Below, in pieces: positions 36,038 through 46,306 of a DNA stretch of 64,000 bases (position 1 is the first letter of the stretch; every line of letters begins with the position of its first letter). The notes beneath the pieces are model-generated. The model was not told where the DNA came from and made no database searches. It saw nothing but the letters and a program-made list of their open reading frames with translations. Origin of the DNA: Chitinophagaceae bacterium (GTDB taxonomy: Bacteria > Bacteroidota > Bacteroidia > Chitinophagales > Chitinophagaceae); assembly GCA_021151685.1 (NCBI GenBank), contig JAGKWS010000006.1, positions 1 through 64,000 on the forward strand. Direction: 5' to 3'. A program made the translations under genes and the position numbers.

Positions 36038-36908
36038 ACTCGCGCAGGTATATGTCATTGTCGCGCCACTTGGGGCGTACCTTCACAAACAGCTCCAGAT
36101 GCACTTTCTTTTGCAGAAACTCCTCCATAGCCTTTCGGGCATTTATACCCAGTTGTTTTATCATAGAGCCCCCCTTGCCTATCAGTATCACCTTTTGGGT
36201 TTCGCGGCTCACTATAATGTCGGCCTTTATAACGTTGAGCGTGGGTTTTTCCTCGAATGACTGTACCAATACTGCCGCATGGTAGGGTACCTCCTCCTCG
36301 TACAGTGTGTATATCTGCTCGCGTATCATCTCGGCCACAAAAAAGCGTTCGTTCCTGTCCGATATGCTATCTTCCGGGTAGAAGGGCATTCCCTCTGGTA
36401 GCATTTCCAGTACCAGTGGCATTATCTTGTCGGTATTCAGCCCAGTCTTGGCCGATATGCCCAGTACCTTCCAGTTCTTATAAGTCTCGCGGTACTGCTT
36501 CACCAGTTTGTCGGCCATGGGTTTTTCCTTCATGGCATCCAGTTTGTTCAGCAGTAGTATGGCAGGTACTTTCAGCTTCAGGCTGGCAACAATTGTTTCC
36601 AGATTTTCGGCCGGTTCGTTGATGTCGTGTACCAGTATGGCCACATCGGCATCCTCCAGCGCACTTTTTACCTGCATCATCATTTTTTGGTGCAGCTTGT
36701 ACTTGGGCTCTATAATGCCGGGCGTGTCCGAGAACACAATCTGATAATTGGGCTCGCTGAGGATACCCAATATGCGGTGGCGCGTGGTTTGCACCTTGGG
36801 CGACACAATCACCAGCCGCTCGCCCAGCAACAAATTCAGCAGGGTAGACTTCCCCGCATTGGGTGCGCCAAATATGTTTACAAAACCCGACTTATATACC
36901 TCTGCCAT
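36024..36908 (-). CDS. era: GTPase Era
   Basis: A 294-residue ribosome-assembly GTPase. Its G motifs are GAPNAGKSTLLN (G1), DTPG (G3) and NKLD (G4), followed by the K-S-A-K-like motif ISAKTGLNTDKI (G5). A C-terminal KH RNA-binding domain carries VILIGKGGSMIKQLG. Era binds 16S rRNA near its 3' end and helps mature the 30S subunit. The reading frame ends inside the start of the PLP enzyme gene. The gene is divergent from the VWA lipoprotein gene. Confidence 0.97.
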   Translation of the reverse strand: MAEVYKSGFVNIFGAPNAGKSTLLNLLLGERLVIVSPKVQTTRHRILGILSEPNYQIVFSDTPGIIEPKYKLHQKMMMQVKSALEDADVAILVHDINEPAENLETIVASLKLKVPAILLLNKLDAMKEKPMADKLVKQYRETYKNWKVLGISAKTGLNTDKIMPLVLEMLPEGMPFYPEDSISDRNERFFVAEMIREQIYTLYEEEVPYHAAVLVQSFEEKPTLNVIKADIIVSRETQKVILIGKGGSMIKQLGINARKAMEEFLQKKVHLELFVKVRPKWRDNDIYLREYGYN

Positions 36909-37079
36909 GCGGCAAAATTAACGCAATATGCGCCCGCTTGCATATTCTTTTGCCAACTGCGTCACAACAAATCTGTACTACCTCTTTATATAATATAATA
37001 TTATGGTAACGCAATATATTCGCGAATGGCACGTTTTTAGCGTCTATTGACATAAACATCCTCCAAATACAACACATTC

Positions 37080-38231
37080 ATGAAGCGTATTCTTTATTCT
37101 CTGTTAGCAGTGGCCATGGTGGCAACTGGTTGTTCTAAAAAGGTAGCCGATGTATCGCCCGGGTCTGCCAGTTCATCGGGCGGTACAGGGCGTGGCTTGC
37201 CGGGCAATGGGCAGGCGGGCATCATTACTGCCGGCGAGTGGAGCGATTTGGATAACTGGTCTTTTTGGCTCAATCTGGGACAGAAGGCCGATTTTAAGGG
37301 CATGCCATCGTACTGGAGTTTTTACAACAACAACCGTATATCGGTATTGGTAACCAACGATATCGGAGCCCCGATAGTAAATGCACCGGTGGCCTTGAAA
37401 CGCAACGGAACAGACATTTACAAAACCACCACCGACAATAAGGGTAAGGCAGAATTGTGGATAGGACTGACACAGAAAACTACCACCACCGATACCGCTG
37501 GTCTTACCATAGAGATAGACAATGGGTTGGTAACCTATACCGGCGTAAGGATGTATGCCGATGGCATCAACCGCATTACTGCCATGCAGAAGAGCTACAT
37601 CAACCGTGCCGAGATAGCACTGGTGGTAGATGCTACCGGCTCTATGGGCGATGAAATGAGCTACCTGAAAACCGAATTGAATAATGTGATATCGCGGGTA
37701 AAGTCGGCCAACCCGAACGCAACCATTGCCACGTCGGCACTCTTTTACCGCGACCAGGGCGATGAATACCTGACCCGCAGTTCGGGTTTTACCGAGAATA
37801 TAAATGTGACAATGGACTTCATTAACCGGCAGGCCGCCGGTGGCGGTGGCGATTTTCCCGAGGCGGTACACACTGCGCTGGATGAGGCCGTTACCAGGCT
37901 GCAATGGAGCAACAGCTCGCGTAGTCGCATTCTGTTTCTGCTACTGGATGCACCACCGCATCACGAGCAGGATGTAATTGCCAGCCTGCAAAAGTCGGTA
38001 ACGGCTGCCGCAGCAGCGGGTATACGCATTATACCCATCACGGCATCGGGCATAGACAAAGAGACCGAATACCTGATGCGCTCTATGGCCTTGTCTACAG
38101 GCGGTACTTATGTATTTATAACCGATGATAGTGGCGTAGGTAACGACCATCTGGAGGCCAGTGTGGGCGACTATCAGGTAGAGAAACTGAACGACCTGAT
38201 GGTGCGCCTCATTAATAAGGCTATGCAATAA
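37080..38231 (+). CDS. VWA-domain lipoprotein
   Basis: A 383-residue lipoprotein. The signal ends in the lipobox V-A-T-G-C with the acylated cysteine at residue 18, followed by K-K and a short serine/glycine-rich spacer. A beta-sandwich-like region (about 90-165) precedes a von Willebrand factor A domain that begins IALVVDATGSMGDEM. The D-x-T-G-S there is a MIDAS variant: the usual D-x-S-x-S reads D-A-T-G-S. VWA domains bind metal and mediate adhesion or complex formation. The gene is monocistronic and ends at a perfect terminator hairpin. Confidence 0.88.
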   Translation: MKRILYSLLAVAMVATGCSKKVADVSPGSASSSGGTGRGLPGNGQAGIITAGEWSDLDNWSFWLNLGQKADFKGMPSYWSFYNNNRISVLVTNDIGAPIVNAPVALKRNGTDIYKTTTDNKGKAELWIGLTQKTTTTDTAGLTIEIDNGLVTYTGVRMYADGINRITAMQKSYINRAEIALVVDATGSMGDEMSYLKTELNNVISRVKSANPNATIATSALFYRDQGDEYLTRSSGFTENINVTMDFINRQAAGGGGDFPEAVHTALDEAVTRLQWSNSSRSRILFLLLDAPPHHEQDVIASLQKSVTAAAAAGIRIIPITASGIDKETEYLMRSMALSTGGTYVFITDDSGVGNDHLEASVGDYQVEKLNDLMVRLINKAMQ

Positions 38232-38258
38232 ATAATAGAACATACCTATTTGTATGCA

Positions 38259-38292
38259 CAAAGGGCATCTGCAAACCGCAGATGCCCTTTGT
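38259..38292. terminator. Bidirectional terminator between convergent genes
   Basis: A perfect 14-base stem, CAAAGGGCATCTGC (38259-38272) with its complement at 38278-38291, and a 5-base loop. It lies between the VWA gene and the NHL-repeat gene and should serve both. Confidence 0.85.
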
Positions 38293-38309
38293 ATTTATAG
38301 CAGTACTGG

Positions 38310-40652
38310 TTATGGTATGGTGGTAATGGTCATAGCGAATACGGTGGTTGGGGTACTGGCACACAGTATATACACGCCTGCTGGCAGTGGCAATTGTAAC
38401 CGGCTGACCACGCCAGTGGGGAAAGTGCCACGGTACACAACACTACCCAGTGTATTGGTGATGCTGATGATTGCCAAATCTATACCGTTACCCGGTAGCA
38501 GCAAACTGAAGTTGCCATCAGACGGATTGGGGTATACCAATGGCTGCCCTGCTGCGGCGGGCGTAAAAACCGGTGTAAGGCATGCCGATGCAGGCAGTAC
38601 ATACACGGTTTTTACGGAATAGGTGGTGCCGCAGTCATTAGTGACAGCATAGGTGATTTGTGTGGAGCCAGCGGCGAGTCCGCTTACTATTCCGGCCGCA
38701 TTTATTGAGGCAATGGTGCCATTTGAAGACGACCATATACCACCGGTAACAGGGTTAGACAGGCCGAGCGTATTGCCGGCGCATACCGTATCGGCCCCGG
38801 TGATGCTGCCGGGCTCTGGTGCTGTATTCACGGTCACCACGGCAGTAGCTGTTGCCGTGCCGCAACTGGTAGCTACGGTATACGAAATGGTTGCGGTGCC
38901 TGCACCTATACCCGTAACCACTCCCCCGGCCGATACCGACGCTACAGATGGTGCTGCACTGAGCCAGCTACCACCGGGCTGCGTGCTGGTAAGTGCTGTG
39001 CCCAATTCCTGACACAAAACAAGCGAGCCGGTAATGGTGCCGGCATCGGGCAGTGCATTTACGGTAACAATTGCGGTGGCCATGGCGGTACCACAACTGT
39101 TGGATACACTGTAGGTAATGGTTGCCGTGCCAACTGCTATAGCTGTTACAGTACCGTCGGCCGCAACAGCGGCTATTCCTGGAGCACTGCTGGCCCATAT
39201 ACCTGTAGCCACGGTACCGCTCCAGGGGGTGCTGGTGCCGGGGCATAACATACTACTACCCGAAATACTACCCGCTACAGGAGAGGGGGTAATGTGGATT
39301 GTAACGGGTATAGACGTATCGGCAAGGCTGCCCGATGTGCAGGTGATAATAGCCCGGAGGTAAGTAGTGGTATACAGCGTATGAGACAGTGTTGGGCCGC
39401 TGCCTGCTGCTGTCCATACAACGCTATCGGCCGATTGTTGCCACTGGCAGGTGATATCGGCACCTGTGCTGGCCCCCGCCAGAGACAAAGTAAGTACAGC
39501 GCTATCGCAATAGCTGGTGGTATGGCCGGTAATAACGCCGGCCGATACCGTGCTGCAACCCGGCGACAATACCCTTACCCAGCCCTGGGCATCGGTATAG
39601 TACACATTGCCGGCACTATTGGCGGCCATACCTGCCGGACTGTAGATGCGGGCTGTAGTAGCCACAACCCCATCGGCCATAGACATACCGCCACCTGCTA
39701 CGGTAGTAATAACCTGAGTAAGCGCATCTACACGCCTGATGGTGTTGTAGGTGGCAAAGTACAGGTTATTGGCATTGTCTGTAGTACTACAGTTGGGCAA
39801 ATGCAGGCCCGCCATAGTAGCAGGCCCACCATCGCCACTTGTAGATGGACTGCCAGTGCCGGCATAGGTGTTGATGATGCCAGACAGAGGCGACACCTTT
39901 CGGATGCGATAGTTGGCAACGTCTGATATGTACACATCATTGGCCGAGCCAAGGGCAATGCTGATGCCCGGATAAAAATTGAGGTTGTTGAGTTGGGCAC
40001 TGGTAGCGGGGCCACCATCGCCGCTGAAGCCCGGAATGGCCGTGCCGGCAACCGTGGTAAGCATGCCTGTTACGGCATCGCACCGTATAATGCGAGAGAT
40101 GGTATCATCTATAAAATAACAACTGCCGCCATGGTCTACCGTTAGTCCTGCCGGCCTGAAAGATGCATGCAGGGCGGTGCCGGGCATGCCTTCGTAAAAA
40201 TTGCTGGTACCACCCCCAACAATGGTAGATATAGTGCCGGAAGCCGCCTCTACCTTGCGAATGCGGTGGCCAATCTGCTCTGATATGTAGATGTTGCCCA
40301 GCCCGTCTACGGCCACCTCGCTGGGGTACCAAAGCGAGGCCGCTATGGCTGGGCCGCCATCGCCAAATGAGCTCATGGCACCGGTACCCACTATGGTGGT
40401 AATGATACCTGTGGCGGCATCTACCTTGCGGATGCGGTGGTTCCTTTGGTCGGCAATGTAGAGGTTGCCGGCGGCATCGGTAGCCACATCGGTAGGGTTG
40501 TTGAAGATAGCGGCAGTAGCAGGCCCGCCATCGCCGGCAAAGCCTATAGTACCGTTGCCGGCAACGGTACGCACCACCATGGTTTGTGCTTGTAGCAAGG
40601 GCGATAACAGGGCAAAAAAACATGCTGCCCAAAGTGTGATTGATGATTTCAT
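38310..40652 (-). CDS. NHL-repeat/Ig-like secreted protein with type IX sorting tail (type A)
   Basis: A 780-residue exported protein. It has a signal peptide (ITLWAACFFALLSPLLQAQ), then about six NHL beta-propeller repeats (ATDAAGNLYIADQRNHRIRK, VDGLGNIYISEQIGHRIRKV), an Ig-like domain, and two to three BIG2-like repeats (DGTVTAIAVGTATITYSVSN, GGVVTGIGAGTATISYTV). The C-terminus, starting near VYPNPSDGNFSLLLPGNG and ending A-G-V-Y-I-L-C-A, is the type A sorting domain (Por_secre_tail) for type IX export. It probably forms a propeller displayed at the cell surface or released; the ligand is unknown. It faces the VWA gene across a shared terminator. Confidence 0.9.
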   Translation of the reverse strand: MKSSITLWAACFFALLSPLLQAQTMVVRTVAGNGTIGFAGDGGPATAAIFNNPTDVATDAAGNLYIADQRNHRIRKVDAATGIITTIVGTGAMSSFGDGGPAIAASLWYPSEVAVDGLGNIYISEQIGHRIRKVEAASGTISTIVGGGTSNFYEGMPGTALHASFRPAGLTVDHGGSCYFIDDTISRIIRCDAVTGMLTTVAGTAIPGFSGDGGPATSAQLNNLNFYPGISIALGSANDVYISDVANYRIRKVSPLSGIINTYAGTGSPSTSGDGGPATMAGLHLPNCSTTDNANNLYFATYNTIRRVDALTQVITTVAGGGMSMADGVVATTARIYSPAGMAANSAGNVYYTDAQGWVRVLSPGCSTVSAGVITGHTTSYCDSAVLTLSLAGASTGADITCQWQQSADSVVWTAAGSGPTLSHTLYTTTYLRAIITCTSGSLADTSIPVTIHITPSPVAGSISGSSMLCPGTSTPWSGTVATGIWASSAPGIAAVAADGTVTAIAVGTATITYSVSNSCGTAMATAIVTVNALPDAGTITGSLVLCQELGTALTSTQPGGSWLSAAPSVASVSAGGVVTGIGAGTATISYTVATSCGTATATAVVTVNTAPEPGSITGADTVCAGNTLGLSNPVTGGIWSSSNGTIASINAAGIVSGLAAGSTQITYAVTNDCGTTYSVKTVYVLPASACLTPVFTPAAAGQPLVYPNPSDGNFSLLLPGNGIDLAIISITNTLGSVVYRGTFPTGVVSRLQLPLPAGVYILCASTPTTVFAMTITTIP

Positions 40653-40863
40653 GGCTTGGTTTTTATTGTTGATAGATTTGGTTTTTACAACAGATACACC
40701 AACAAAAGTATTGGGGGCATATGGTATAGTTTAGGGTACTATTGCCAAATATGGAAAGGGTATTTATACTCTATTCTGCTACGGGGTGTTGGTATTTAAT
40801 TTGTGTGTTTATCCTTTTGGTTAATGTTGGCAGTTATGCCGGTAGTCATCATTAATATTGTTT

Positions 40864-42855
40864 ATGACCATGTGGGCAAAAAAGATAGTAATAGCAGTAC
40901 TGATGAGCATTGTAGCTGTCTTTTGCAGCCAGCTGTGCCCTGCGCAGGTACATGCCGGGCCGAAGCCCGGTACCGACACAGCAGCTATAATGGGGCTGAT
41001 ACGGGCGGCCAATATGCAGGCAGTACCCGATAGTGCCATAAAGCTGTTTGCCGAGGCCGCCAGGCAGAGTGCTGCCGGCAATTTCGCACTGGGGTCGGCA
41101 ACGGCATTGTGTGCCATAGGGTCGCGGCATTGCGATATGGGCCGGTATACCGAAGCGATGGACTTTTGCCGAAGGGCGCAGGCATTTGCACAACAGTCTG
41201 GCGATAGGGCGCAGATTGCCTTCAGCCGCAATCTGGAAGGAGTCATTCATTTTTTGCAGGGCAACTACGTAGGGGCATCGGCAGCCTATTTTACTGCCTT
41301 GCAGGGGTTGCCACAGGTAGATACGCATACATGGAAGGCGGCCATTAATGTGTACACCAATCTGGCCAATCTGGCATCGCGTATGCAGCAGGATGATAAG
41401 GTGCTGCAATACCTGAACAAGGGCGAAGCCCTATCGCGCAATGAGCAGATAACACTTGGCCGGGCCGATATGCTACTGGCGGGCATACTCATCAACAAAG
41501 GCAACTATTACGAGCGGAAGCTAATGCCAGACAGCGCACTGAAGTATTATGAAGAAGTAGAGACCATAACACAAAGAATGGACCCCGCAAACGGTAAACG
41601 GTTGCGGTTTCTGGTACTGGCCGAGGTGAACATGGCAGCAGTATACCTGCAAATGGGCCGGTATGAACAAGCCGCAGAGAAGGCACGCCATGGCATGATG
41701 GTAGCCCAAAACAAGTACACATTCATAACGCTGGGGGCTGCCTATACACTGGGCGAAGCCTTGCGGCAAATGAAGCAGTACAACGAGGCCGAACAGGTGC
41801 TGAAAGCGGCACTACAGGAAAATACACGATCGAACACGAAAGACAGGGCCGTGCAAGGATACGCCACACTGGCCCGTATATACCGGCAAACCGGCCGCTA
41901 CAAAGAAGCACTGGCAGTAACAGATAGCCTGATAGCATTGAAAGATACACTGGTAAATGCATCGAGAGTACAAGAGGTAACACTTGCCGAAGCCCGGTAC
42001 GAGACGGCAGCCAAGGATGCACAAATAGCCCACAACGAATTGCTGATAACACGACAGCAACATAACCTGACCACCAAAAACTTGTGGATAGGTGCTATAC
42101 TGGGGGTGGTAATGCTGCTGGGTATGTTGCTGGCATCGCTGTACTACATAAGCCGGCAGAAACAGGCCAATGTAATACGATTGCTGCAACAGCAAAATAC
42201 CATAGGCATACTAAAAGGAGTGGTACAGGGCGAAGAGAATGAACGGGTGCGGCTGGCAAGAGACCTGCACGATGGTATAGGTGGCATGCTGAGTGCCACC
42301 AAGATGCGCTTTATGGCACTACGCCACGAAAATGAAGCCATAGCGGCATCTGTACGGTATGCCGAGGCGATAGGCTTGCTGGACAAGATGGGCGACGAAA
42401 TACGAAAAACTGCACACAACCTGATGCCCGAGGTACTGCAAAGACAAGACATAACCGATGCTATACGCACCTATTGCAGCGATATGCAGGCGGGTACTAC
42501 CGTGCAGATAGCGTTTCAGCATTTGGGCAACTTCGACTGGATGCCCGCCGACCTAAAGCTGAATGTGTACCGCATAGTGCAGGAGCTGGTGAAAAATGTG
42601 CTGCAACATGCCGGGGCAACCCACTGCATGGTGCAGATAATGATGCTGGAAGACTACCTGACGGTGAGTGTAGAGGACGATGGCACCGGTTTTGATACGC
42701 AAAATGTAACAGAAGGCATAGGGCTGAAAAACCTGAAAGCACGTATACTAAGCCACGAAGGGCATTATACACTAAGGTCTGGCAAAGATGCCGGAACAAC
42801 TGTGTACATAGAGTTTGAGGTAAAGGCCATTATGAATAACAGAACTGAAAAATAG
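40864..42855 (+). CDS. TPR-containing sensor histidine kinase (NarL-type)
   Basis: A 663-residue kinase. A signal or anchor segment (VIAVLMSIVAVFCSQLCPAQ) precedes a periplasmic TPR array (about residues 40-390; for example NYVGASAAYFTALQGLP, RYKEALAVTDSLIALKDT). A membrane helix follows (LWIGAILGVVMLLGMLLASL). The kinase core has a HisKA_3 dimerisation domain with the phospho-accepting histidine in ARDLHDGIGGMLSATKM near residue 467, and an HATPase domain (QELVKNVLQHAGATH, DDGTGF, GIGLKNLKAR). It pairs with the LuxR-type regulator 24 bases downstream. ATG 40864 is chosen over an upstream TTG. The stimulus is unknown, but TPRs suggest a protein or peptide partner. Confidence 0.9.
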   Translation: MTMWAKKIVIAVLMSIVAVFCSQLCPAQVHAGPKPGTDTAAIMGLIRAANMQAVPDSAIKLFAEAARQSAAGNFALGSATALCAIGSRHCDMGRYTEAMDFCRRAQAFAQQSGDRAQIAFSRNLEGVIHFLQGNYVGASAAYFTALQGLPQVDTHTWKAAINVYTNLANLASRMQQDDKVLQYLNKGEALSRNEQITLGRADMLLAGILINKGNYYERKLMPDSALKYYEEVETITQRMDPANGKRLRFLVLAEVNMAAVYLQMGRYEQAAEKARHGMMVAQNKYTFITLGAAYTLGEALRQMKQYNEAEQVLKAALQENTRSNTKDRAVQGYATLARIYRQTGRYKEALAVTDSLIALKDTLVNASRVQEVTLAEARYETAAKDAQIAHNELLITRQQHNLTTKNLWIGAILGVVMLLGMLLASLYYISRQKQANVIRLLQQQNTIGILKGVVQGEENERVRLARDLHDGIGGMLSATKMRFMALRHENEAIAASVRYAEAIGLLDKMGDEIRKTAHNLMPEVLQRQDITDAIRTYCSDMQAGTTVQIAFQHLGNFDWMPADLKLNVYRIVQELVKNVLQHAGATHCMVQIMMLEDYLTVSVEDDGTGFDTQNVTEGIGLKNLKARILSHEGHYTLRSGKDAGTTVYIEFEVKAIMNNRTEK

Positions 42856-42879
42856 AAGGGGCATGCCCCGCCATATGCA

Positions 42880-43533
42880 ATGAATAGTAGCAACCCACCC
42901 ATAAAAATTGCCATTGCCGACGATCACCCACTGGTAATAACCGGCTTGCGGCATGTGCTGGAAAACTGTACCGATATGGAAATAACCGGTGCCTATACCA
43001 GTATGGCGCAGGCACTGGCAGGTATAGCCCACCACCAGCCCCATATATTGCTGCTGGACATACAGCTTGGCGATGCTATGGGCGATGAACTGGCCGAAAA
43101 GATAAAGCAGGAGTACCCGCAGGTGAAGATACTGGTGCTGACAAATTTTGATAATGTATTTTATGTGCGCAATATGCTGAAAAAGGGCGCAGACGGATAC
43201 GTGCTGAAAACTGCCGATGAATCTATTTTGATAACGGCCATTAAGACGGTATGTGCCGGAGAACTGTATCTGGAGCCAATGCTGAAGGACAAGCTGCTAC
43301 ACGATAATTTGCAGATAAAAAACGCATATGCCCAGCCACCGGTGGTAACACGTCTGGAAAAGGAAATATTGCAGTTGGTGGCCGCCGATATGACGAGCCA
43401 GGAAATAGCGAACAAACTGTTTCTGAGTAAGCGAACCATAGACAACTACCGGCTGAGCCTACTGATGAAACTGGGCGTAAAAAACGCTGCCGGTCTGGTA
43501 AAAAAGGCCATTCAGTTGGGGTTGATAAGTTGA
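42880..43533 (+). CDS. NarL/LuxR-family response regulator
   Basis: A 217-residue regulator. The receiver domain has the acidic pocket (IAIADDHPLVITGL), the phospho-aspartate D60 in HILLLDIQLGDAMG and the lysine at KKGADGYVLKTADE. The C-terminal LuxR helix-turn-helix includes TSQEIANKLFLSKRTIDNYR. It is expected to be phosphorylated by the kinase encoded directly upstream and to act as a transcription factor. Its targets are not visible here. No clear terminator follows within the next 100 bases. Confidence 0.93.
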   Translation: MNSSNPPIKIAIADDHPLVITGLRHVLENCTDMEITGAYTSMAQALAGIAHHQPHILLLDIQLGDAMGDELAEKIKQEYPQVKILVLTNFDNVFYVRNMLKKGADGYVLKTADESILITAIKTVCAGELYLEPMLKDKLLHDNLQIKNAYAQPPVVTRLEKEILQLVAADMTSQEIANKLFLSKRTIDNYRLSLLMKLGVKNAAGLVKKAIQLGLIS

Positions 43534-43801
43534 CAGTGATACAGCAACAAACATTAATGCTGTACCACATTCTGGTACTCTACACAAATAGAGTAACGAA
43601 GTATATACGGCAAACAATGGCCGGCATTGCCCTTAGGTATGAATGCAGAGGATAGGCACTATCTTTCATTCTTCTGACAGAGTGTGCCTGTTGAGTATCG
43701 TGTTGGCGGTAGTACAATCAACTGTTTTACCAGTTTTGTTTACCAACCCCTTGCCGGAAATGCAGGCCAGTGCAGCGTACCACCATATGTGCAAATTTTG
43801 G

Positions 43802-43809
43802 TACCTTTG
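43802..43809 (+). promoter_or_regulatory. Candidate -7 box for the thiolase gene
   Basis: TACCTTTG matches the Bacteroidota -7 element and lies 20 bases upstream of the ATG at 43830. The -33 TTG is not evident. Confidence 0.45.
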
Positions 43810-43829
43810 CACCACTTTTAAAAGAAAGC

Positions 43830-45011
43830 ATGATGAGAGAAGTGTATATAGTTTCGGCCGTGCGTACACCCATGGGTAGCTGGGGCGGTTCGCTCAAAGA
43901 TATGTCTGCCACAAAGCTGGGTGCAGTAGCCATTAAGGGTGCACTGGCAAGGGCAGGTGTAGATGCCGCTCTGGTAAATGAAGTAATAATGGGTTGTGTG
44001 TTGCAGGCCAATCTCGGTCAGGCACCAGCACGTCAGGCAGCTCGGTTTGCGGGTGTGCCAGACAATGTACCCTGCACTACTGTAAACAAAGTGTGTGCCA
44101 GCGGCATGAAGGCTGTAATGCAGGGCGCACAGGCCATAATGCTGGGCGATGCCGATGTGGTAGTAGCCGGTGGTATGGAGAGCATGAGCAATGTACCCTT
44201 CTACAGCGATACCCTGCGCTGGGGCAACAAATATGGCAATGCTACCATGATAGATGGTTTGGCCAAGGATGGCCTGACCGATGTGTACCATAACTATGCC
44301 ATGGGCAATGCTGCCGATATGTGTGCCCGCGAGTGCAACATAAGCCGCGAAGCTCAGGACGAGTTTGCTATAGAAAGCTACAAACGCAGCCAGGCGGCCA
44401 GCACTGCCGGTAAGTTTGAAGCAGAGATAGTACCGGTAGAACTGCCACAGAAAAAAGGCGAACCGGTAATATTTGCCAAAGACGAAGAACCATGGAATGT
44501 GAAGTTTGATAAAATACCCGGCTTGCGCCCCGCATTCTCTAAAGACGGTACCGTAACTGCTGCCAATGCCAGTACCATGAACGATGGTGCTGCTGCACTG
44601 GTGCTGATGAGCAAAGAGAAAGCCGAAGAACTGGGCCTGAAACCAATAGCCCGTATAGCTGGCTATGCCGATGCCGAGCAGGCACCCGAGTGGTTCACCA
44701 CATCGCCATCGCTGGCTGTGCCCAAGGCAGTAGCCAAGGCTGGCCTGAAGATGGAAGACATCAGCTACTACGAGCTGAACGAAGCATTCAGCGTAGTGGG
44801 TATTGTAAACAGCCAGAAAATGAATCTGGACCCTGCCAAAGTGAACGTGAACGGTGGTGCTGTATCATTGGGGCACCCATTGGGTTGTAGCGGTGCCCGC
44901 ATACTGGCTACGCTCATCAATGTACTGCATCAGAACGATGCCCGCTACGGAGCCGCTGGTATATGCAACGGCGGTGGCGGTGCCAGCGCAGTGGTTATAG
45001 AAAAGATGTAA
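43830..45011 (+). CDS. Acetyl-CoA C-acetyltransferase (thiolase)
   Basis: A 393-residue thiolase. The acylated cysteine C89 lies in [15 protein letters not shown]. The other catalytic blocks are [11 protein letters not shown] (asparagine/glutamate), [17 protein letters not shown] (histidine) and the C-terminal [16 protein letters not shown] (second cysteine). The length and motif set match biosynthetic thiolases that condense two acetyl-CoA or cleave acetoacetyl-CoA. I start at ATG 43830, just below the -7 box; the first 20 codons of the longer frame lie upstream of any likely transcript start. The gene is monocistronic, ending at a strong terminator. Confidence 0.95.
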   Translation: MMREVYIVSAVRTPMGSWGGSLKDMSATKLGAVAIKGALARAGVDAALVNEVIMGCVLQANLGQAPARQAARFAGVPDNVPCTTVNKVCASGMKAVMQGAQAIMLGDADVVVAGGMESMSNVPFYSDTLRWGNKYGNATMIDGLAKDGLTDVYHNYAMGNAADMCARECNISREAQDEFAIESYKRSQAASTAGKFEAEIVPVELPQKKGEPVIFAKDEEPWNVKFDKIPGLRPAFSKDGTVTAANASTMNDGAAALVLMSKEKAEELGLKPIARIAGYADAEQAPEWFTTSPSLAVPKAVAKAGLKMEDISYYELNEAFSVVGIVNSQKMNLDPAKVNVNGGAVSLGHPLGCSGARILATLINVLHQNDARYGAAGICNGGGGASAVVIEKM

Positions 45012-45040
45012 GCACGCAAAGCAGCGTATGCTGTATATAT

Positions 45041-45078
45041 AAACGGGAGCCATGCGGTATGCACGGCTCCCGTTTGTC
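45041..45078. terminator. Terminator between the thiolase and methyltransferase genes
   Basis: AAACGGGAGCC (45041-45051) pairs exactly with GGCTCCCGTTT (45065-45075) across a 13-base loop and continues into TGTCTTTTG. Both flanking genes converge on it. Confidence 0.82.
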
Positions 45079-45093
45079 TTTTGATAGTAGTGT

Positions 45094-45720
45094 TTATACA
45101 GGCTTGGTAGCCACACAGCGCACTACACAACCCACGCCATTGTGGTATAGCCCTTCTTGTAGCGTTACCTCGGTTTCGGCCAGTTCGGTAAAATGGTAGC
45201 CGGTAAGGTACGTTTCCAGCTCGGTAGTGGTGTACAGCATATCGGGCTCTTTCGGGCCACCTACTTGTGGGTTGCGTGCCACATAATCCAGATTTTTACG
45301 GCTGAATGCTTCGAAAATGAGGGTGCCGCCCGGCTTCAGCAGCGTTAGCAATTGCGGTATCAGAACGGGCTTCAGTGCAGCGGGGAAGTGTGCGTATATC
45401 AGTGCCAGTGCATCGAAAGATGCCGGGCGAAAGGCTAACTGGTGCAGTTCGCCTACTTTATAATCTATCAACACACCGCGTGCAGCGGCCAGCTTCATGG
45501 CTTTGTTGCGCCCTTCGCTGCTTATGTCGAAGGCTGTAGCCTTCCAGCCCATGGTGGCAGCATAAACCGCATTGCGTCCTTCGCCCTCTGCCGGAAACAA
45601 TATGTTGCCCGCATTCAGGTGCGCCAGTTGTTGCCGCAGGTACTCATTGGGTTCGGTGCCATAGGCAAACCCGGTTTCAGCATAGCGGTCGTTCCAGCGT
45701 TTTTTCCACTCTTCGCTCAT
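45094..45720 (-). CDS. SAM-dependent methyltransferase (TehB-like)
   Basis: A 208-residue class I methyltransferase. The SAM-binding motif I reads ILFPAEGEGRNAVYAA, with the acidic residue at the end of strand 2 in ATAFDISSEG, followed by SFDALALIYAHFP and LLKPGGTLIFEAFS. The N-terminus (WKKRWNDRYAETGFAYGTEP) recalls TehB/TPMT-type enzymes that methylate small molecules such as thiols or oxyanions. The true substrate is unknown. It lies 12 bases from the pentapeptide repeat gene on the same strand and may be its co-transcribed partner. Confidence 0.85.
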   Translation of the reverse strand: MSEEWKKRWNDRYAETGFAYGTEPNEYLRQQLAHLNAGNILFPAEGEGRNAVYAATMGWKATAFDISSEGRNKAMKLAAARGVLIDYKVGELHQLAFRPASFDALALIYAHFPAALKPVLIPQLLTLLKPGGTLIFEAFSRKNLDYVARNPQVGGPKEPDMLYTTTELETYLTGYHFTELAETEVTLQEGLYHNGVGCVVRCVATKPV

Positions 45721-45732
45721 ATTGTTGTTGTT

Positions 45733-46296
45733 TTATTGGTCTATACGTATCTGAAATGTATCTAAAAGCCCCACTACATAGGGTAGGCTGAAGTGCGCCT
45801 TCTTTACTTTATTGCGCATAGGGTCTATGCTATAGTTGCGGGCACCACGCAGGTCGGCTTTTTCCAGATTGGTGTTGTCGAAAATTGCTCCGGTAAGGTC
45901 ACAGTCGTCAAAAACGGCCTGAGACAAATCGGCATCGGTAAAGTCGCACTCCATCAGTTGGCAATGGTGAAATTTGGTTTTGCCGATTTTGCGGTCATAA
46001 AACACGCTGTTGGTTAGCTGGCAGTGATGAAGGTGTACCGAGAACCCAAACGCATCGCAGGTGTCTATGCGCAGGCCCGGCATGGTGCAGTTTTTGAAAT
46101 GTACACCTTGCAGGCTGGTGCCGGTAATATCGCACAGGCTCAGGTTGCAGGCTTCAAAGGTGCAGTCTATAAACCTGCTGCCCGCAATGCTGGTAAGTGT
46201 GCAGCCGGTAAAAGTACACTGGTCATATTCGGCCTTTTTCAGTGTGGTATGCGGGTGATTGCCTTTGTCGAGTTGGTGCTTGAAGATGGTTTCCAT
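45733..46296 (-). CDS. Pentapeptide-repeat protein
   Basis: A 187-residue protein with pentapeptide repeats A(D/N)LXX through most of its length, such as EYDQCTFTGCTLTSIAGSRF and QAVFDDCDLTGAIFDNTNLE. These build a right-handed square beta helix. Members of this family include gyrase-protecting Qnr-type proteins, but no loop typical of Qnr is evident, so the function is open. There is no signal peptide. It is upstream of the methyltransferase gene on the same strand and divergent from the DUF6157 gene, with a -7-like TACCTTTG box on its strand at 46307-46314. Confidence 0.88.
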   Translation of the reverse strand: METIFKHQLDKGNHPHTTLKKAEYDQCTFTGCTLTSIAGSRFIDCTFEACNLSLCDITGTSLQGVHFKNCTMPGLRIDTCDAFGFSVHLHHCQLTNSVFYDRKIGKTKFHHCQLMECDFTDADLSQAVFDDCDLTGAIFDNTNLEKADLRGARNYSIDPMRNKVKKAHFSLPYVVGLLDTFQIRIDQ

Positions 46297-46306
46297 ATTG
46301 CACCAA